Below, in pieces: positions 17,514 to 26,544 of a stretch of DNA of 58,585 nucleotides (position 1 is its first letter; each line of letters begins with the position of its first letter). The notes under the pieces are model-generated. The model was not told where the DNA came from, searched no databases, and worked only from the letters and a program-made list of their open reading frames with translations. This DNA is from Streptosporangiaceae bacterium. GTDB lineage: Bacteria; Actinomycetota; Actinomycetes; Streptosporangiales; Streptosporangiaceae. The stretch covers positions 1-58,585 of the forward strand of contig JAOPYH010000204.1 in the NCBI GenBank assembly GCA_025964715.1, written 5' to 3'. The position numbers and the translations under genes were made by a program.

Positions 17514-18278
17514 ATGTCCGACGAAGTTCTGGTCGAGGTGGACGGCGGCGTCGCCGTCATCACGATCAACCGGCCGAAGGCCAAGAACGCGGTCAACGGC
17601 GCCGTGGCCCAGGGCGTCGCGTCCGCGCTGGACGAGCTCGATGAGCGCAAGGACGTATCGGTGATCGTCATCACCGGCGCGGGCGGCTCGTTCTGCGCCG
17701 GCATGGACCTCAAGGGGTTCCTGACCGGCGAGAACCCGATGGCCGGTGGCCGCGGCTTCGGTGGCATCACCGAGAAGCCCCCGGCGAAGCCCGTCATCGC
17801 GGCGGTCGAGGGCTACGCGCTGGCCGGTGGCTGCGAGATCGCGCTGTCTTGCGACATGATCGTCGCCTCCTCCGAGGCCAAGTTCGGGCTACCTGAGGTG
17901 AAGCGTGGCCTGGTCGCGGGTGCGGGCGGTCTGCTCCGCCTGCCGCAGCGCATCCCCTTCCACATCGCCATGGAGATGACCCTGACGGGTGATCACTATC
18001 CGGCCGGCCGGATGGCCGAGCTGGGCCTGGTGAACAGGGTCACCGAGCGGGGCGAGGCGCTCGCCGGAGCCAAGGAGCTGGCCGCCAAGCTGGCCGAGAA
18101 CGCTCCGCTGGCGCTGGCGGCGACCAAGCGCGTCGTCGTCGAGTCCATCGACTGGACGCGTGAGGAGGCCTTCGCCAAGCAGGGCGACATCATCAACCCG
18201 GTGTTCGTGTCCAAGGACGCGGCCGAGGGTGCGACGGCCTTCGCGGAGAAGCGCAAGCCCGTCTGGAAGGGCGAGTAA
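17514..18278 (+). CDS. enoyl-CoA hydratase/isomerase (crotonase family)
   Basis: A 254-residue crotonase. The oxyanion-hole segments are 'GAGGSFCAGMDLKGFL' and 'AVEGYALAGGCEIALSCDMI', followed by 'FGLPEVKRGLVAGAGG' with the catalytic-Glu position. It hydrates 2-enoyl-CoA, acting next to the SDR dehydrogenase encoded just upstream (10-bp gap, surely one operon). A terminator-like hairpin follows. Confidence 0.9.
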   Translation: MSDEVLVEVDGGVAVITINRPKAKNAVNGAVAQGVASALDELDERKDVSVIVITGAGGSFCAGMDLKGFLTGENPMAGGRGFGGITEKPPAKPVIAAVEGYALAGGCEIALSCDMIVASSEAKFGLPEVKRGLVAGAGGLLRLPQRIPFHIAMEMTLTGDHYPAGRMAELGLVNRVTERGEALAGAKELAAKLAENAPLALAATKRVVVESIDWTREEAFAKQGDIINPVFVSKDAAEGATAFAEKRKPVWKGE

Positions 18279-18304
18279 CCCTCCAGGACGGGTCACTGAG
18301 CGAA

Positions 18305-18337
18305 CAGGGCGCCCGGGCCGTGTGTCCGGGTGCCCTG
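18305..18337 (+). terminator. hairpin after the SDR/crotonase operon
   Basis: CAGGGCGCCCGG (18305-18316) pairs with CCGGGTGCCCTG (18326-18337) with one G-U pair. It is GC-rich with no T run, the usual actinobacterial form. Confidence 0.6.
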
Positions 18338-18510
18338 TGCGCCCCGGGACACGCCATTCCTGTCGTGATCCTCGGTCCGGGCGTCCCTGGAAGTAGGGCA
18401 CAGGTCAGGGCGTCCAAGGGACTTTTTCGAGGTCAGCGGCTTGTTAACAGCTGTGGGAACCAGCCGATCCGTCGGGCCGGAGTCCCAGGCGCTGACGACA
18501 GGGGACCGCA

Positions 18511-19419
18511 GTGGACGCACACTACTCAGGAGGCGCAGGCCACCATCCGCGCGACTACGCCGAGGCACCGGCCATGGCACCGCCGGGGACGGGGGCCTGG
18601 TTGACGGTGCGCCGTCGCGTCCTGGCGATGATCGTCTTGCTCGCCGTGGCCATCGCGGCAGGGGCCGGAGGTGCCGTTGGCGCGCTGGCGCTGTCCGGGC
18701 GTGACCAGAGCCGCCCGAGCCCAACGGCACGCGACACGGCCTCCAGCTCGCTGAACGGATCCACCACCGCGAAGATCGCGGCTGCGGTACAGCCCAGCGT
18801 CGTGTCCATCACGGCCCTGACGGAGACCCAGATGTCCACCGGATCCGGCGTGATATTGCGGTCCGATGGCCTGATTCTGACCAACGCTCATGTCATCGCA
18901 GGGGCACGGCACATCAGTGTGAAGTTCAACGCCGGTCAGAGCACTTCGGCCGAGCTGGTCGGCAAATCCCGCTCTGCCGATGTCGCGTTGATCAGAGCGG
19001 TGGGCGTGACGGGCCTGACGCCCGCCCGGCTCGGGGACAGCAGCAGGCTAGCGGTCGGCGACGCGGTGCTGGCGGTGGGCAGCCCCCTCGGCCTGGACGG
19101 CTCCGTGACGTCTGGCATCGTGAGCGCTCTGAACCGGAAGGTGTCCGAGCGGGACGAGGACGGCGCGAGCACGAGCTCCCCGAAGCCGATCACCACGATT
19201 CCGAACGCGATTCAGACCGACGCGGCCATCAACCCCGGCAACTCCGGCGGCGCATTGGCCGATACGTTCGGTCAGGTGATCGGCATCAACACCGCCATCG
19301 CGACGACGAATAACAGCTCCGGGAGCATCGGAGTCGGCTTCGCGATTCCGATCAATGCCGCGAAGAAGGCGGCGGCCAAGATCATTAAAGATGCCGGAAA
19401 GGCACACGCGAACGCCTGA
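18511..19419 (+). CDS. HtrA-like trypsin-type serine protease without PDZ domain
   Basis: A 302-residue protein with one N-terminal membrane helix (about residues 34-60) and an extracytoplasmic S1C protease domain. The triad is His in 'LTNAHVI', Asp in 'SADVALI' and Ser in 'NPGNSGGAL'. The protein ends about 30 residues after the protease fold, so the PDZ domain(s) of HtrA/PepD are absent; the frame closes cleanly with no sign of truncation. A role in cell-envelope protein quality control is likely. GTG start with AGGGGA upstream. Confidence 0.87.
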   Translation: MDAHYSGGAGHHPRDYAEAPAMAPPGTGAWLTVRRRVLAMIVLLAVAIAAGAGGAVGALALSGRDQSRPSPTARDTASSSLNGSTTAKIAAAVQPSVVSITALTETQMSTGSGVILRSDGLILTNAHVIAGARHISVKFNAGQSTSAELVGKSRSADVALIRAVGVTGLTPARLGDSSRLAVGDAVLAVGSPLGLDGSVTSGIVSALNRKVSERDEDGASTSSPKPITTIPNAIQTDAAINPGNSGGALADTFGQVIGINTAIATTNNSSGSIGVGFAIPINAAKKAAAKIIKDAGKAHANA

Positions 19420-19540
19420 CCCCGTGGCCGCGCACCGGGACCCCGGCGCGTCCTGTGCGGCCGGCCTACGCCTCGCACCCCGGCCGGGTCGCGCTGGAAA
19501 TGGAAGCGACATGATCGGTACGGGTGGAGATAATGGGGGC

Positions 19541-19969
19541 ATGTCCGGGCCCATTCACCTGCGGGCCTCGGTGGTGATCCCCGCCACCGAGTTGAGCTGG
19601 CGTTTCTCCAGGTCATCCGGGCCCGGCGGACAACACGTGAACACGAGTTCCACCGCTGCCGAGCTGTCCTTCGACCTGGCAGGCTCCCCCTCCGTCCCCG
19701 AGCCGCTCAAACAGCGCGCTCTCGCCCGGCTGGCCGGGCGGCTGGTCAACGGTGTGATCACCATCCGGGCCGAGGAGCATCGCTCGCAGCTCCGCAACCG
19801 CGAGGCCGCCCGGACGCGGCTCGGTGCCCTGCTCACCGAGGCGACCGCTCCACCGCCGAAGACCCGGCGTCCGACGAAACCCAGCCGCGGCATGCAGGAG
19901 CGGCGGCTGGAGAACAAGCGCCGGCGCTCGGATATCAAACGGACCCGATCGCGCCGCTACGACGACTGA
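19541..19969 (+). CDS. arfB: ArfB/YaeJ-type peptidyl-tRNA hydrolase (ribosome rescue)
   Basis: A 142-residue class-I release-factor-like protein. The catalytic GGQ is in 'SSGPGGQHVNTSS', and the basic tail 'ERRLENKRRRSDIKRTRSRR' matches the ArfB C-terminal helix that enters the mRNA channel of stalled ribosomes. No stop-codon recognition domain is present. It frees stalled ribosomes independently of tmRNA. Its 3' end overlaps the convergent peptide deformylase gene by 13 bases. Confidence 0.9.
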   Translation: MSGPIHLRASVVIPATELSWRFSRSSGPGGQHVNTSSTAAELSFDLAGSPSVPEPLKQRALARLAGRLVNGVITIRAEEHRSQLRNREAARTRLGALLTEATAPPPKTRRPTKPSRGMQERRLENKRRRSDIKRTRSRRYDD

Positions 19970-20505
19970 TTCGCCGGGCTCCACTGTGCCGAGCGGATGG
20001 CCCGGAGAGCCTCCTTGCGGGTGTCGCCGGAGAGCACGTCGGTATAGACCTTGCCGCCGAGGTGGTAGGTCTCGTGCTGCAGGCAGCGGGCGAAATAGCC
20101 GGTGCCCTCGATCCGGAGCGGGGCTCCGTTCATATCCACCCCCTCGACTATCGCGTGACCGGCGCGCGGGGTCGGGAAGTGCAGCCCGGGCAGCGAGAGG
20201 CAACCCTCCTCGGCGACGGTGGTCTCCCCGTCCTCCACGACGAGCACCGGGTTCACCACGTGACCGACGTGGCGGCGGCCTTCGTCGTCCTCGCAGTCGT
20301 AGACGAAAACGCGTTGCGAGACGCCGATCTGGTTGGCCGCGAGGCCGACCCCCTCTGCCGCCTCCATGGAGACGAACATGTCCTCGATCAGCCGCATGAG
20401 GTTCGCGTCGAACGACCGGACAGGGTCGCACTCGGTCCGCAGCACCGGGTCGCCCAGCACCCGGATCGGCCGCGCGATTCCACGTTCCTTTCCCAGCGTG
20501 TCCAT
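19957..20505 (-). CDS. def: peptide deformylase
   Basis: A 182-residue iron/zinc hydrolase that removes the formyl group from new proteins. All three motifs are present: GVGLAANQIG, EEGCLSLPG (Cys metal ligand) and QHETYHLGG (HExxH). The end overlaps arfB tail to tail by 13 bases. Whether it is the only deformylase in the genome cannot be told here. Confidence 0.95.
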   Translation of the reverse strand: MDTLGKERGIARPIRVLGDPVLRTECDPVRSFDANLMRLIEDMFVSMEAAEGVGLAANQIGVSQRVFVYDCEDDEGRRHVGHVVNPVLVVEDGETTVAEEGCLSLPGLHFPTPRAGHAIVEGVDMNGAPLRIEGTGYFARCLQHETYHLGGKVYTDVLSGDTRKEALRAIRSAQWSPANQSS

Positions 20506-20565
20506 GCGCCGACACTAAAGCTTCAGCCCGCCGAATGCGGGATCGCAGTGCCATGGCCAGGGAAA

Positions 20566-20614
20566 AACGGCACGGCGCTCTCCGGCTGAGCTAGCTCAGC
20601 CGGAGAGCGCCGTG
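20566..20614 (-). terminator. perfect 44-bp palindromic terminator
   Basis: Bases 20571-20614 are a perfect inverted repeat (22-bp arms meeting at AGCT, no unpaired loop). On the minus strand it is followed by CCGTTTTTCC, so it should terminate the DivIVA-like gene coming from the right. Confidence 0.85.
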
Positions 20615-20644
20615 AACGTGCGTCTCGCGCCCTGTCCGAAGGGC

Positions 20645-21751
20645 TCAGCCGTCGGATTTGGGCGCCGGCGGCTGAACCGGGAGCGGGGCGGTGTTGCGAG
20701 GGTTGCCCGGCTCTCCAGCCCGTCCCGCGCCTGCGGCGCCGGACGAGGCCTGCGGCTGCTGCGAACCCTGAGCCGGCGCCGCGGGCCTGCTCGGCTGACC
20801 GGATGGAGCCGCGGAGGCCGGCGGGGCTGGACGCGCCGGTGGCACGACGCGCTCGTTGGCCGTCGGCGACGGCTGTGCCCCCGGCTGGACAGGCCCCGAC
20901 TGTGGTGCCTGCCGCGCCGAGTGAACCGGAGCCTCGGCGCCCGGCCCGGACTCTGGTGCCTTGCGCGCAGGCGGGACAGCCTGACCGGTGTGCCTGCCCG
21001 TGGGAGCCGGCCCCTGCTTGGCGGCGGCCTCGGAGGCCTGCTTCCGCTGGCCCTGCTTGACCGCGTCGTCGACCATCTTCTCCAGCGGCCCGGCGGCGTC
21101 CTCGCCCTTGAGCAGCGCGTTCAGGGTCAAGCTGATGTCCGACAACCTCTGGAGCGCCTGCGAGTGGTTCCTGGTCAGCTGCGCGAGTCGCTGCGTCGCG
21201 CCCTCGTTGATCACACTGGAGCGGCGCTCTGCCGCCGTGAGAGTGCGCTCGGCCTCCAGCCGGGCGCTGGTCACTGTCTGCTCGGCCTCGTGCTTGGCCT
21301 TGGCCAGCACGTCCTCGGATTCCTTCTTGGCCGACATCAGGATCTGGCTGGCCTTCTGCTGCGCGGCCGACACATCCTTGTCAGCGCTGCTACGGGCCTC
21401 TTCGAGGATGCGCTTGGACTGGGCCTGCGCATCCTTGCGAATCTGGGCGCCCTCGTCCTGAGCCTCGGCCAGCTTCTCCTTGGCCTCGTCTTCGGCGAGG
21501 TTGATGATCTTGCGGAGCCGGTCGCTCAGGTCGTCGCCGGTCGGTTTACGCGCCTCACGGACCTCGGCCATCTCGCGGCGGGTCCGTTCGACATCGTCGA
21601 GCGCCCGGGCCAGCCGGGTCTCGAGGTCGCGGATCTGGTTCTGACTCCGGGTGATGAACTCCTCGACCTGACGGCGGTTGTAGCCGCTCATCTCGATCTC
21701 GAATGACTCGTCACGGAGCAGGTTCGGGAGAATCTCTGATTCGTTGCTCAT
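20645..21751 (-). CDS. DivIVA-like coiled-coil protein
   Basis: A 368-residue protein. The N-terminal 'FEIEMSGYNRRQVEEFITRSQNQI' is the DivIVA membrane/lipid-binding motif type. A long coiled coil runs from about 25 to 215 (Ala/Glu/Lys-rich heptads), and an unstructured Pro/Ala/Gln-rich tail fills 240-368. In actinobacteria such proteins act at poles, septa or as cell-wall scaffolds; this one looks more like a DivIVA paralogue (Wag31/SepIVA group) than the essential DivIVA itself. A strong terminator follows. Confidence 0.82.
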   Translation of the reverse strand: MSNESEILPNLLRDESFEIEMSGYNRRQVEEFITRSQNQIRDLETRLARALDDVERTRREMAEVREARKPTGDDLSDRLRKIINLAEDEAKEKLAEAQDEGAQIRKDAQAQSKRILEEARSSADKDVSAAQQKASQILMSAKKESEDVLAKAKHEAEQTVTSARLEAERTLTAAERRSSVINEGATQRLAQLTRNHSQALQRLSDISLTLNALLKGEDAAGPLEKMVDDAVKQGQRKQASEAAAKQGPAPTGRHTGQAVPPARKAPESGPGAEAPVHSARQAPQSGPVQPGAQPSPTANERVVPPARPAPPASAAPSGQPSRPAAPAQGSQQPQASSGAAGAGRAGEPGNPRNTAPLPVQPPAPKSDG

Positions 21752-21962
21752 GAGCCTAAGGGGTTTCGGAGGGACGTCAGAGACGACTCTCGTCCGATCC
21801 ACCCCATTCGCGCAACCGGAACACGGGTCCCGGTACTGATTTTCCGCACCTTCGGTGAGGGACATATCGCACAATTCCCTAAGATTTCGCGCGCAATTGG
21901 CCCCGCCCGTGGCCCCGGGTGGCCTCGCGATAGCACTCCGCCACATCCGTACGATCAAGGAC

Positions 21963-22496
21963 ATGACGTACATAGGGTCTCTTGGTCCGGATGAGCCGGT
22001 CGTGCACCCGGAGGCGTGGATCGCGCCGGGCGCCGTCGTGGTGGGAAAGGTGACGCTCGGCCGGGCGGCGAACATCTGGTACGGATCGGTCCTGCGCGGT
22101 GACGATGAGCAGATCATGGTGGGCCAGGAGTGCAACGTGCAGGATCTGAGCTGTCTGCACTCGGACCCGGGCCAGCCCGCCGTGCTCGAGGACCGGGTCA
22201 GCCTGGGCCACAAGGCCATGGTGCACGGCGCCTACGTGGAGACGGGAGCGCTCATCGGCATCGGCGCCATCGTCCTCGGCGGCGCCCGGATCGGCGCGGG
22301 GTCATTGGTGGCGGCCGGTGCGCTGGTCCCGCCGGGCAAGCAGATCCCGTCCGGTGTGCTCGTCGCCGGGGTCCCGGCAAAGATCATCCGTGAGCTGACC
22401 GCTGAAGATCGCGCTACTTTCGCGCGGACGCCCGACAACTACGTGGAAAAGGCGCGGCGGCACGCGTCGGCCCAGTGGAGTTCGCCGCGGTCCTGA
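21963..22496 (+). CDS. gamma-class carbonic anhydrase-like hexapeptide protein
   Basis: A 177-residue left-handed beta-helix with hexapeptide repeats ('GAVVVGKVTLGRAANIW', 'IGIGAIVLGGARIGAG'). The three His of the gamma-carbonic-anhydrase metal site appear in 'LSCLHSD' and 'LGHKAMVHG'. Many members (YrdA/PaaY-like) have not been shown to hydrate CO2, so the activity is unconfirmed. ATG at 21963 has AAGGA upstream. The 211 bp before it separate it from the divergent DivIVA-like gene. Confidence 0.87.
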   Translation: MTYIGSLGPDEPVVHPEAWIAPGAVVVGKVTLGRAANIWYGSVLRGDDEQIMVGQECNVQDLSCLHSDPGQPAVLEDRVSLGHKAMVHGAYVETGALIGIGAIVLGGARIGAGSLVAAGALVPPGKQIPSGVLVAGVPAKIIRELTAEDRATFARTPDNYVEKARRHASAQWSSPRS

Positions 22497-22547
22497 GCCG
22501 CGGCCGTGCGGGGCCACCCGGCCGGGGGCCGCGGCGACGGGAGTGTG

Positions 22548-25500
22548 ATGGGCGCGGGTCGCAACTACGATGTCGGCGTGGTGTGGGGACCGGGCTATGT
22601 CGGCGCACCGCCGCAGAGCCCCTCGACGGCTCAGGATCCATTCACCGCGGCGGAGCGCGACACACATGCGATCGTGTCCGCGGCATGGTGGTCCTCCGCC
22701 CCTCCCCAGCAGCGCCGGCACGCGATAGGGGGGCGCGTGCTCGTGCTGCCCGACGGGACGTGGTGGCTGTTCGGCGCCTGGGCCCGCTGGTATCGGTGGC
22801 AGCCTTCGGACGGGCAGTGGCACCTCTGCCCACCGCCGCAGGCCCTGGCCACGCGCATGTCGGGCCGCCCGGCGCAGGCAGGCCAGGTGCCCGGCCTGCC
22901 GCCGCACGTGGTGCCGGCCGGACCCGACTTCGCCTTCGACCCGCCGGCCCCCCTGCCCTTCGTCCGCCATGACCTGCCACCGGAGCTGACCGCCCGCATC
23001 CGCGCGATCGTGGAGTCCGCCGCCGCGCTGCCGGTGTCCGAATACCCGCACCGGTGGCCGCTGTTCTCCTCATCCGTGCCGAGCGCCGTGGCCGTCTCCT
23101 GGGGAGTCATGCTGTGGTGCGCCGCCGCGCCGGTGTTCGACTCAAGACTCGACGACGAGATGCTGGGCGTCTGGAACTCCTACCGGGCCAGGCCGCTGCC
23201 CGTGGTCGACGGCCCGCGCTGGCTGACGCCACCCCCGCTGGAGGCCCTCGTCGGGTTGTACGCCGAGCGGCTACGCTCCGATCGGGTCGACGCCGCGGTG
23301 GTCGTACTGCGGACCATGTGGGCCATCGCCAGTGCGCTGCGCGAGGACATACGCTTCCGCGCCCGTGCGGACGGCCTGCTGACCATCCTCGGCTCGACGC
23401 TCAACAACCCCACCGTGGACTACGGCGCGCTGCCGTACGGCGACCAGGCGATCGTCCAGCAGTGGATCGCCCGCTGCCCGCCGAACCTCGCCCCCGCCCT
23501 GCGGATGGACAGCTCGCCGGGGGACCACTTCCGCCACTCCTACTACGACCTCGCGCAGGCCATCGCCTCGGTGGCCGGCGACCCGGCCGAGCCCGCCTAC
23601 ATCGAGCCTCGCCTGGTGGCGGCCACGCTCATCGCCGCGGATCTGGCGGTCGTACGGCAGGACGTGGTGGACAAGGTCGTGCCCTGGCTGGACCCGGAGA
23701 TCCGCTACAGCGTGCAGGCCGTGCTGAGCCAGAGCGGTCACCCGCTGCGCCGCTTGTGGCCCGATACCGCACCGCCGGAGACGCTGCGCGGCCTCGGCGG
23801 GGACGCCCAGGAGACCCTCCTCGCCGCGATGTACGGGGTCGACCTCGCCTGGTGCCGGCTCGGCGGGGGCATCCCGGCGCGGCCCCGCGGGTTCCCGGTG
23901 CCGACAGCGATCATCTCGGAGATCATCGGCGTGGAGCGCGCCACGGCCGTCGCGCCGGAGCCGGTCGCCGCGGACCCGGGAGGTGCGCCGGCCCGGCCCC
24001 GGCGTCCGCCCGGCTCCTATCCGGGTGAAGGGCCTCGGTCCCCGGCGCAGGAACCTGGCCGGCCGGGGCCACCCGGTCCTGCGATGGGCGCGGAGGTCCC
24101 CGGCCTACCCGCGCCCGGCCGGCCGTACGTGCAGCTACCGCCCGCTCAGGAGCCGGTGAATCACCCCGTGCGACAGCCGGCCTGGCCCGGCCAGGGCCCG
24201 GTCCCCGTGCCGGCCGTCGCTCCGCCCGGCGGGCCCGCGAACGCGTGGCCGCCGGGCGGAGGACACCACCCCGGCCAGGACTGGTCCCCGCCGGACGGCT
24301 CCGGCCCGGACGACCCGCCGGCCGAGACCCGGGTGGACGATCCGCTGCCGCGCTATCCCGCACCTGGGCCGCCGCAGGGGGCTGCGCGAAGCCGGCCTCC
24401 GCGCACCCGGGTCATGTCCGAGAGCATGGTCGAGGACTTCGAGTTCCTTCAGGACACCCCGGTGCCCGAGCAGCCGGTCGACCAGATCGCACCGCCGCCC
24501 GGCGACGCCCCGCGGCCGGTCATGGTGCGGTTCGGGGTGTCGTTCGTGTCCGGGGACGAGGACCCCGCGGTCCTCCTGGACGAGCTGCGCGGCATCATCG
24601 GCACACGGGAGGCCGACGAGCCGGAGCCGGCCTCGGCGCCGAGCGTGCTCCTGGTCGGTGCCCCGCACACCGGGCAGCGCCGGCTGGCCCGCCTCATCGC
24701 CCTCACGCTCGCCGACGCGGGCGTGGGCGACGGCTCCGTCCGTACGGCCGCGGCCGAGGACGTACGGGGAGCCGGTGCGGACCGGATGACGGCCATGCTC
24801 CAGGCGGGCGGCCCCATCCTGCTCTTCGAGGACTTCGACGCCGCCATCCTCGGCGCGGCCCAGCCGGCCGCCATGGCCGAGGCCGCACGGACGACGCGCC
24901 GGGACACCGGCAGCGAGACGACACTGATCGCCACCTGCGGGCGCCGGGCGCATGACAGGCTCGCGCGGGACCACCCGGAGCTGATGGAGGGGTTTCGCGT
25001 ATTCCGGATGCCCGGGTTCACGGAGCCGGACAGCAGGCTGACGCTGTTGCACGTGCTCGCGGACGAGCGGCGGGTCACGGTGGCCGCGGAGGCCATGAAG
25101 GTCGCCGCCGAGGACCTGGCCCGGCTGCGCGGTCCCGGTGAGCTGGTGAACGCCCGGCTCGTGGAGGCCTACCTCGAGCAGGCCTGCCAGCGGCACCTCA
25201 CCCGGGCCGGCGGGGCGCGGGACCGGCTGGTGCTGGAGCCGGAGGACCTCACCGGACTGGCCGAGGCGCTCGAGCCCGCACTGCGCCCGCCGGGGGACGT
25301 CCAGGACGTCCTGCGGCGGCTCGACGAGATGGTGGGGCTCGAGGATGTCAAGCGGACCGTCGACGGGCTGGTGGCCGAGGCCCGGGTGGCAGCGGAGCGA
25401 GCCCATCACGGGCTGCCGGCCGGCGACGTCCGCCGCAACCTCATCTTCCTTGGGCCGCCCGGAGTAGGGAAGACCACCGTCGCCGGCCTGCTCGGTGGCG

Positions 25501-26117
25501 CCTACGCGGCTCTCGGGCTACTGGACTCCGGTCACCTCGTGGCGTGCCCTTCGGCGCACCTGACCGGCCGTGACCCGGCCGGCGCCGAGACCCGCGTGAG
25601 CGCGATGGTGGACCAGGCGATGGGTGGCGTGCTCCTGATCCAGCAGGCACACCTGCTCGCGCGCTCACCCGGCGTGGTCGCCACACTGCTACGGCACATC
25701 GAGGAGCGGCGCGACGACTTCATGATCGTCTGTATCGGCCGGCCCGAGGAGATCGACTCCTTCCTGGCCGCCGATCCGCGGTTGAGAGCGCGGTTCGCCA
25801 CGACCCTGGAGTTCGGCGAGCTCTCCGGCCGTGAGCTGGTCCGGCTCTTCCAGCGGCAGGCCGATCGGGATCTGTACCTGCTGGATGAGGAACTCCGGGT
25901 CGAGCTGCTCGCCCGGTTCGACCGGATGCGCGGGAGCGAGGACTTCGAGTACGCGCGGGCCGTACGCGCGCTCTACCAGCAGACCGTGGCGAGACAGGCC
26001 GCCCGGGCGGGTGCGGACGTCCGCGCCGCGAGGGTCTCCCGGCTCAGCGCCCGGGACCTGCCGGAGTCCGCACTCGAGCGGATGCTCGGGAGCCTCCACC
26101 GGAGCGAATTTGGGTGA
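22548..26117 (+). CDS. 1189-residue double AAA+ protein (EccA/CbxX-like)
   Basis: The N-terminal part has Trp-rich 'GTWWLFGAWARWYRWQPSDG'-type sequence and a helical middle. A Pro-rich linker covers about 465-625, and two AAA+ domains of the CbxX/EccA kind follow. Domain 1 has a broken Walker A (GAPHTGQRR at about 704-712, Lys replaced by Gln) and an acidic Walker B (LLFEDFD). Domain 2 has an intact Walker A (GPPGVGKTT, 969-977), but its Walker B reads LLIQQAH, Gln-Gln (1032-1033) where Asp-Glu is expected. Start: ATG 22548 after GGGAG; GTG 22506 is an alternative. EccA proteins serve ESX secretion; a link to the ESX locus 14 kb away is inference. Confidence 0.8.
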   Translation: MGAGRNYDVGVVWGPGYVGAPPQSPSTAQDPFTAAERDTHAIVSAAWWSSAPPQQRRHAIGGRVLVLPDGTWWLFGAWARWYRWQPSDGQWHLCPPPQALATRMSGRPAQAGQVPGLPPHVVPAGPDFAFDPPAPLPFVRHDLPPELTARIRAIVESAAALPVSEYPHRWPLFSSSVPSAVAVSWGVMLWCAAAPVFDSRLDDEMLGVWNSYRARPLPVVDGPRWLTPPPLEALVGLYAERLRSDRVDAAVVVLRTMWAIASALREDIRFRARADGLLTILGSTLNNPTVDYGALPYGDQAIVQQWIARCPPNLAPALRMDSSPGDHFRHSYYDLAQAIASVAGDPAEPAYIEPRLVAATLIAADLAVVRQDVVDKVVPWLDPEIRYSVQAVLSQSGHPLRRLWPDTAPPETLRGLGGDAQETLLAAMYGVDLAWCRLGGGIPARPRGFPVPTAIISEIIGVERATAVAPEPVAADPGGAPARPRRPPGSYPGEGPRSPAQEPGRPGPPGPAMGAEVPGLPAPGRPYVQLPPAQEPVNHPVRQPAWPGQGPVPVPAVAPPGGPANAWPPGGGHHPGQDWSPPDGSGPDDPPAETRVDDPLPRYPAPGPPQGAARSRPPRTRVMSESMVEDFEFLQDTPVPEQPVDQIAPPPGDAPRPVMVRFGVSFVSGDEDPAVLLDELRGIIGTREADEPEPASAPSVLLVGAPHTGQRRLARLIALTLADAGVGDGSVRTAAAEDVRGAGADRMTAMLQAGGPILLFEDFDAAILGAAQPAAMAEAARTTRRDTGSETTLIATCGRRAHDRLARDHPELMEGFRVFRMPGFTEPDSRLTLLHVLADERRVTVAAEAMKVAAEDLARLRGPGELVNARLVEAYLEQACQRHLTRAGGARDRLVLEPEDLTGLAEALEPALRPPGDVQDVLRRLDEMVGLEDVKRTVDGLVAEARVAAERAHHGLPAGDVRRNLIFLGPPGVGKTTVAGLLGGAYAALGLLDSGHLVACPSAHLTGRDPAGAETRVSAMVDQAMGGVLLIQQAHLLARSPGVVATLLRHIEERRDDFMIVCIGRPEEIDSFLAADPRLRARFATTLEFGELSGRELVRLFQRQADRDLYLLDEELRVELLARFDRMRGSEDFEYARAVRALYQQTVARQAARAGADVRAARVSRLSARDLPESALERMLGSLHRSEFG

Positions 26118-26258
26118 CTCTCCGTAGGCATGTGGTCCTCGTGATGGGGCGCATGACCTGCGAGAGTGGCCATTGAATGGTCCTCTTGGGTCATGTGCCG
26201 CGCCAGGGGTGACGCGTAGCCTCATCAGTGGTGTGGGGAATGAACGGAGGTGGACGCG

Positions 26259-26435
26259 GTGCGCCAGCAGTATGTCGATCTGCGCGTCCACGACCGCGTT
26301 GCGTTGGACGAAATCGAGCTCTACTCGGAGATCCTGAGCGCGGTGGCCGAGGCCGAGCGGCCGCTGACCACGGCAGAGATCGATCTTGCGCTCGGGGTGC
26401 GTCCCGCAGCCGGTCGTCGCGAGCTGACGCCCTGA
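26259..26435 (+). CDS. 58-residue hypothetical protein
   Basis: Starts at GTG 26259 with GGAGG 8 bases ahead. The sequence 'ALDEIELYSEILSAVAEAERPLTTAEIDLALGV' looks like a helical, possibly winged-helix fragment ('TTAEIDLALGV' resembles the recognition end of an HTH). Acidic, no signal or membrane segment. Function unknown. Confidence 0.65.
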   Translation: MRQQYVDLRVHDRVALDEIELYSEILSAVAEAERPLTTAEIDLALGVRPAAGRRELTP

Positions 26436-26544
26436 CAGAGTGATCGCTGCGGGGAGCGGCCCCGAGCCGCTCCCCCTGTCCGTTCGAGCCGGGGTCCTGT
26501 CCGAGCTCGAGTCAGGACCGGGTCACGTGGCCGGGCCTGGGCGA

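Noticed and set aside
16271..17797. 508-codon minus-strand open frame across the DUF2786, SDR and crotonase genes
   Set aside because: It runs opposite three well-supported genes and has no recognisable domain; it arises from high third-position GC.
24135..25409. 424-codon minus-strand open frame opposite the AAA+ gene
   Set aside because: No domain or start signal; the AAA+ motifs on the plus strand are clear.
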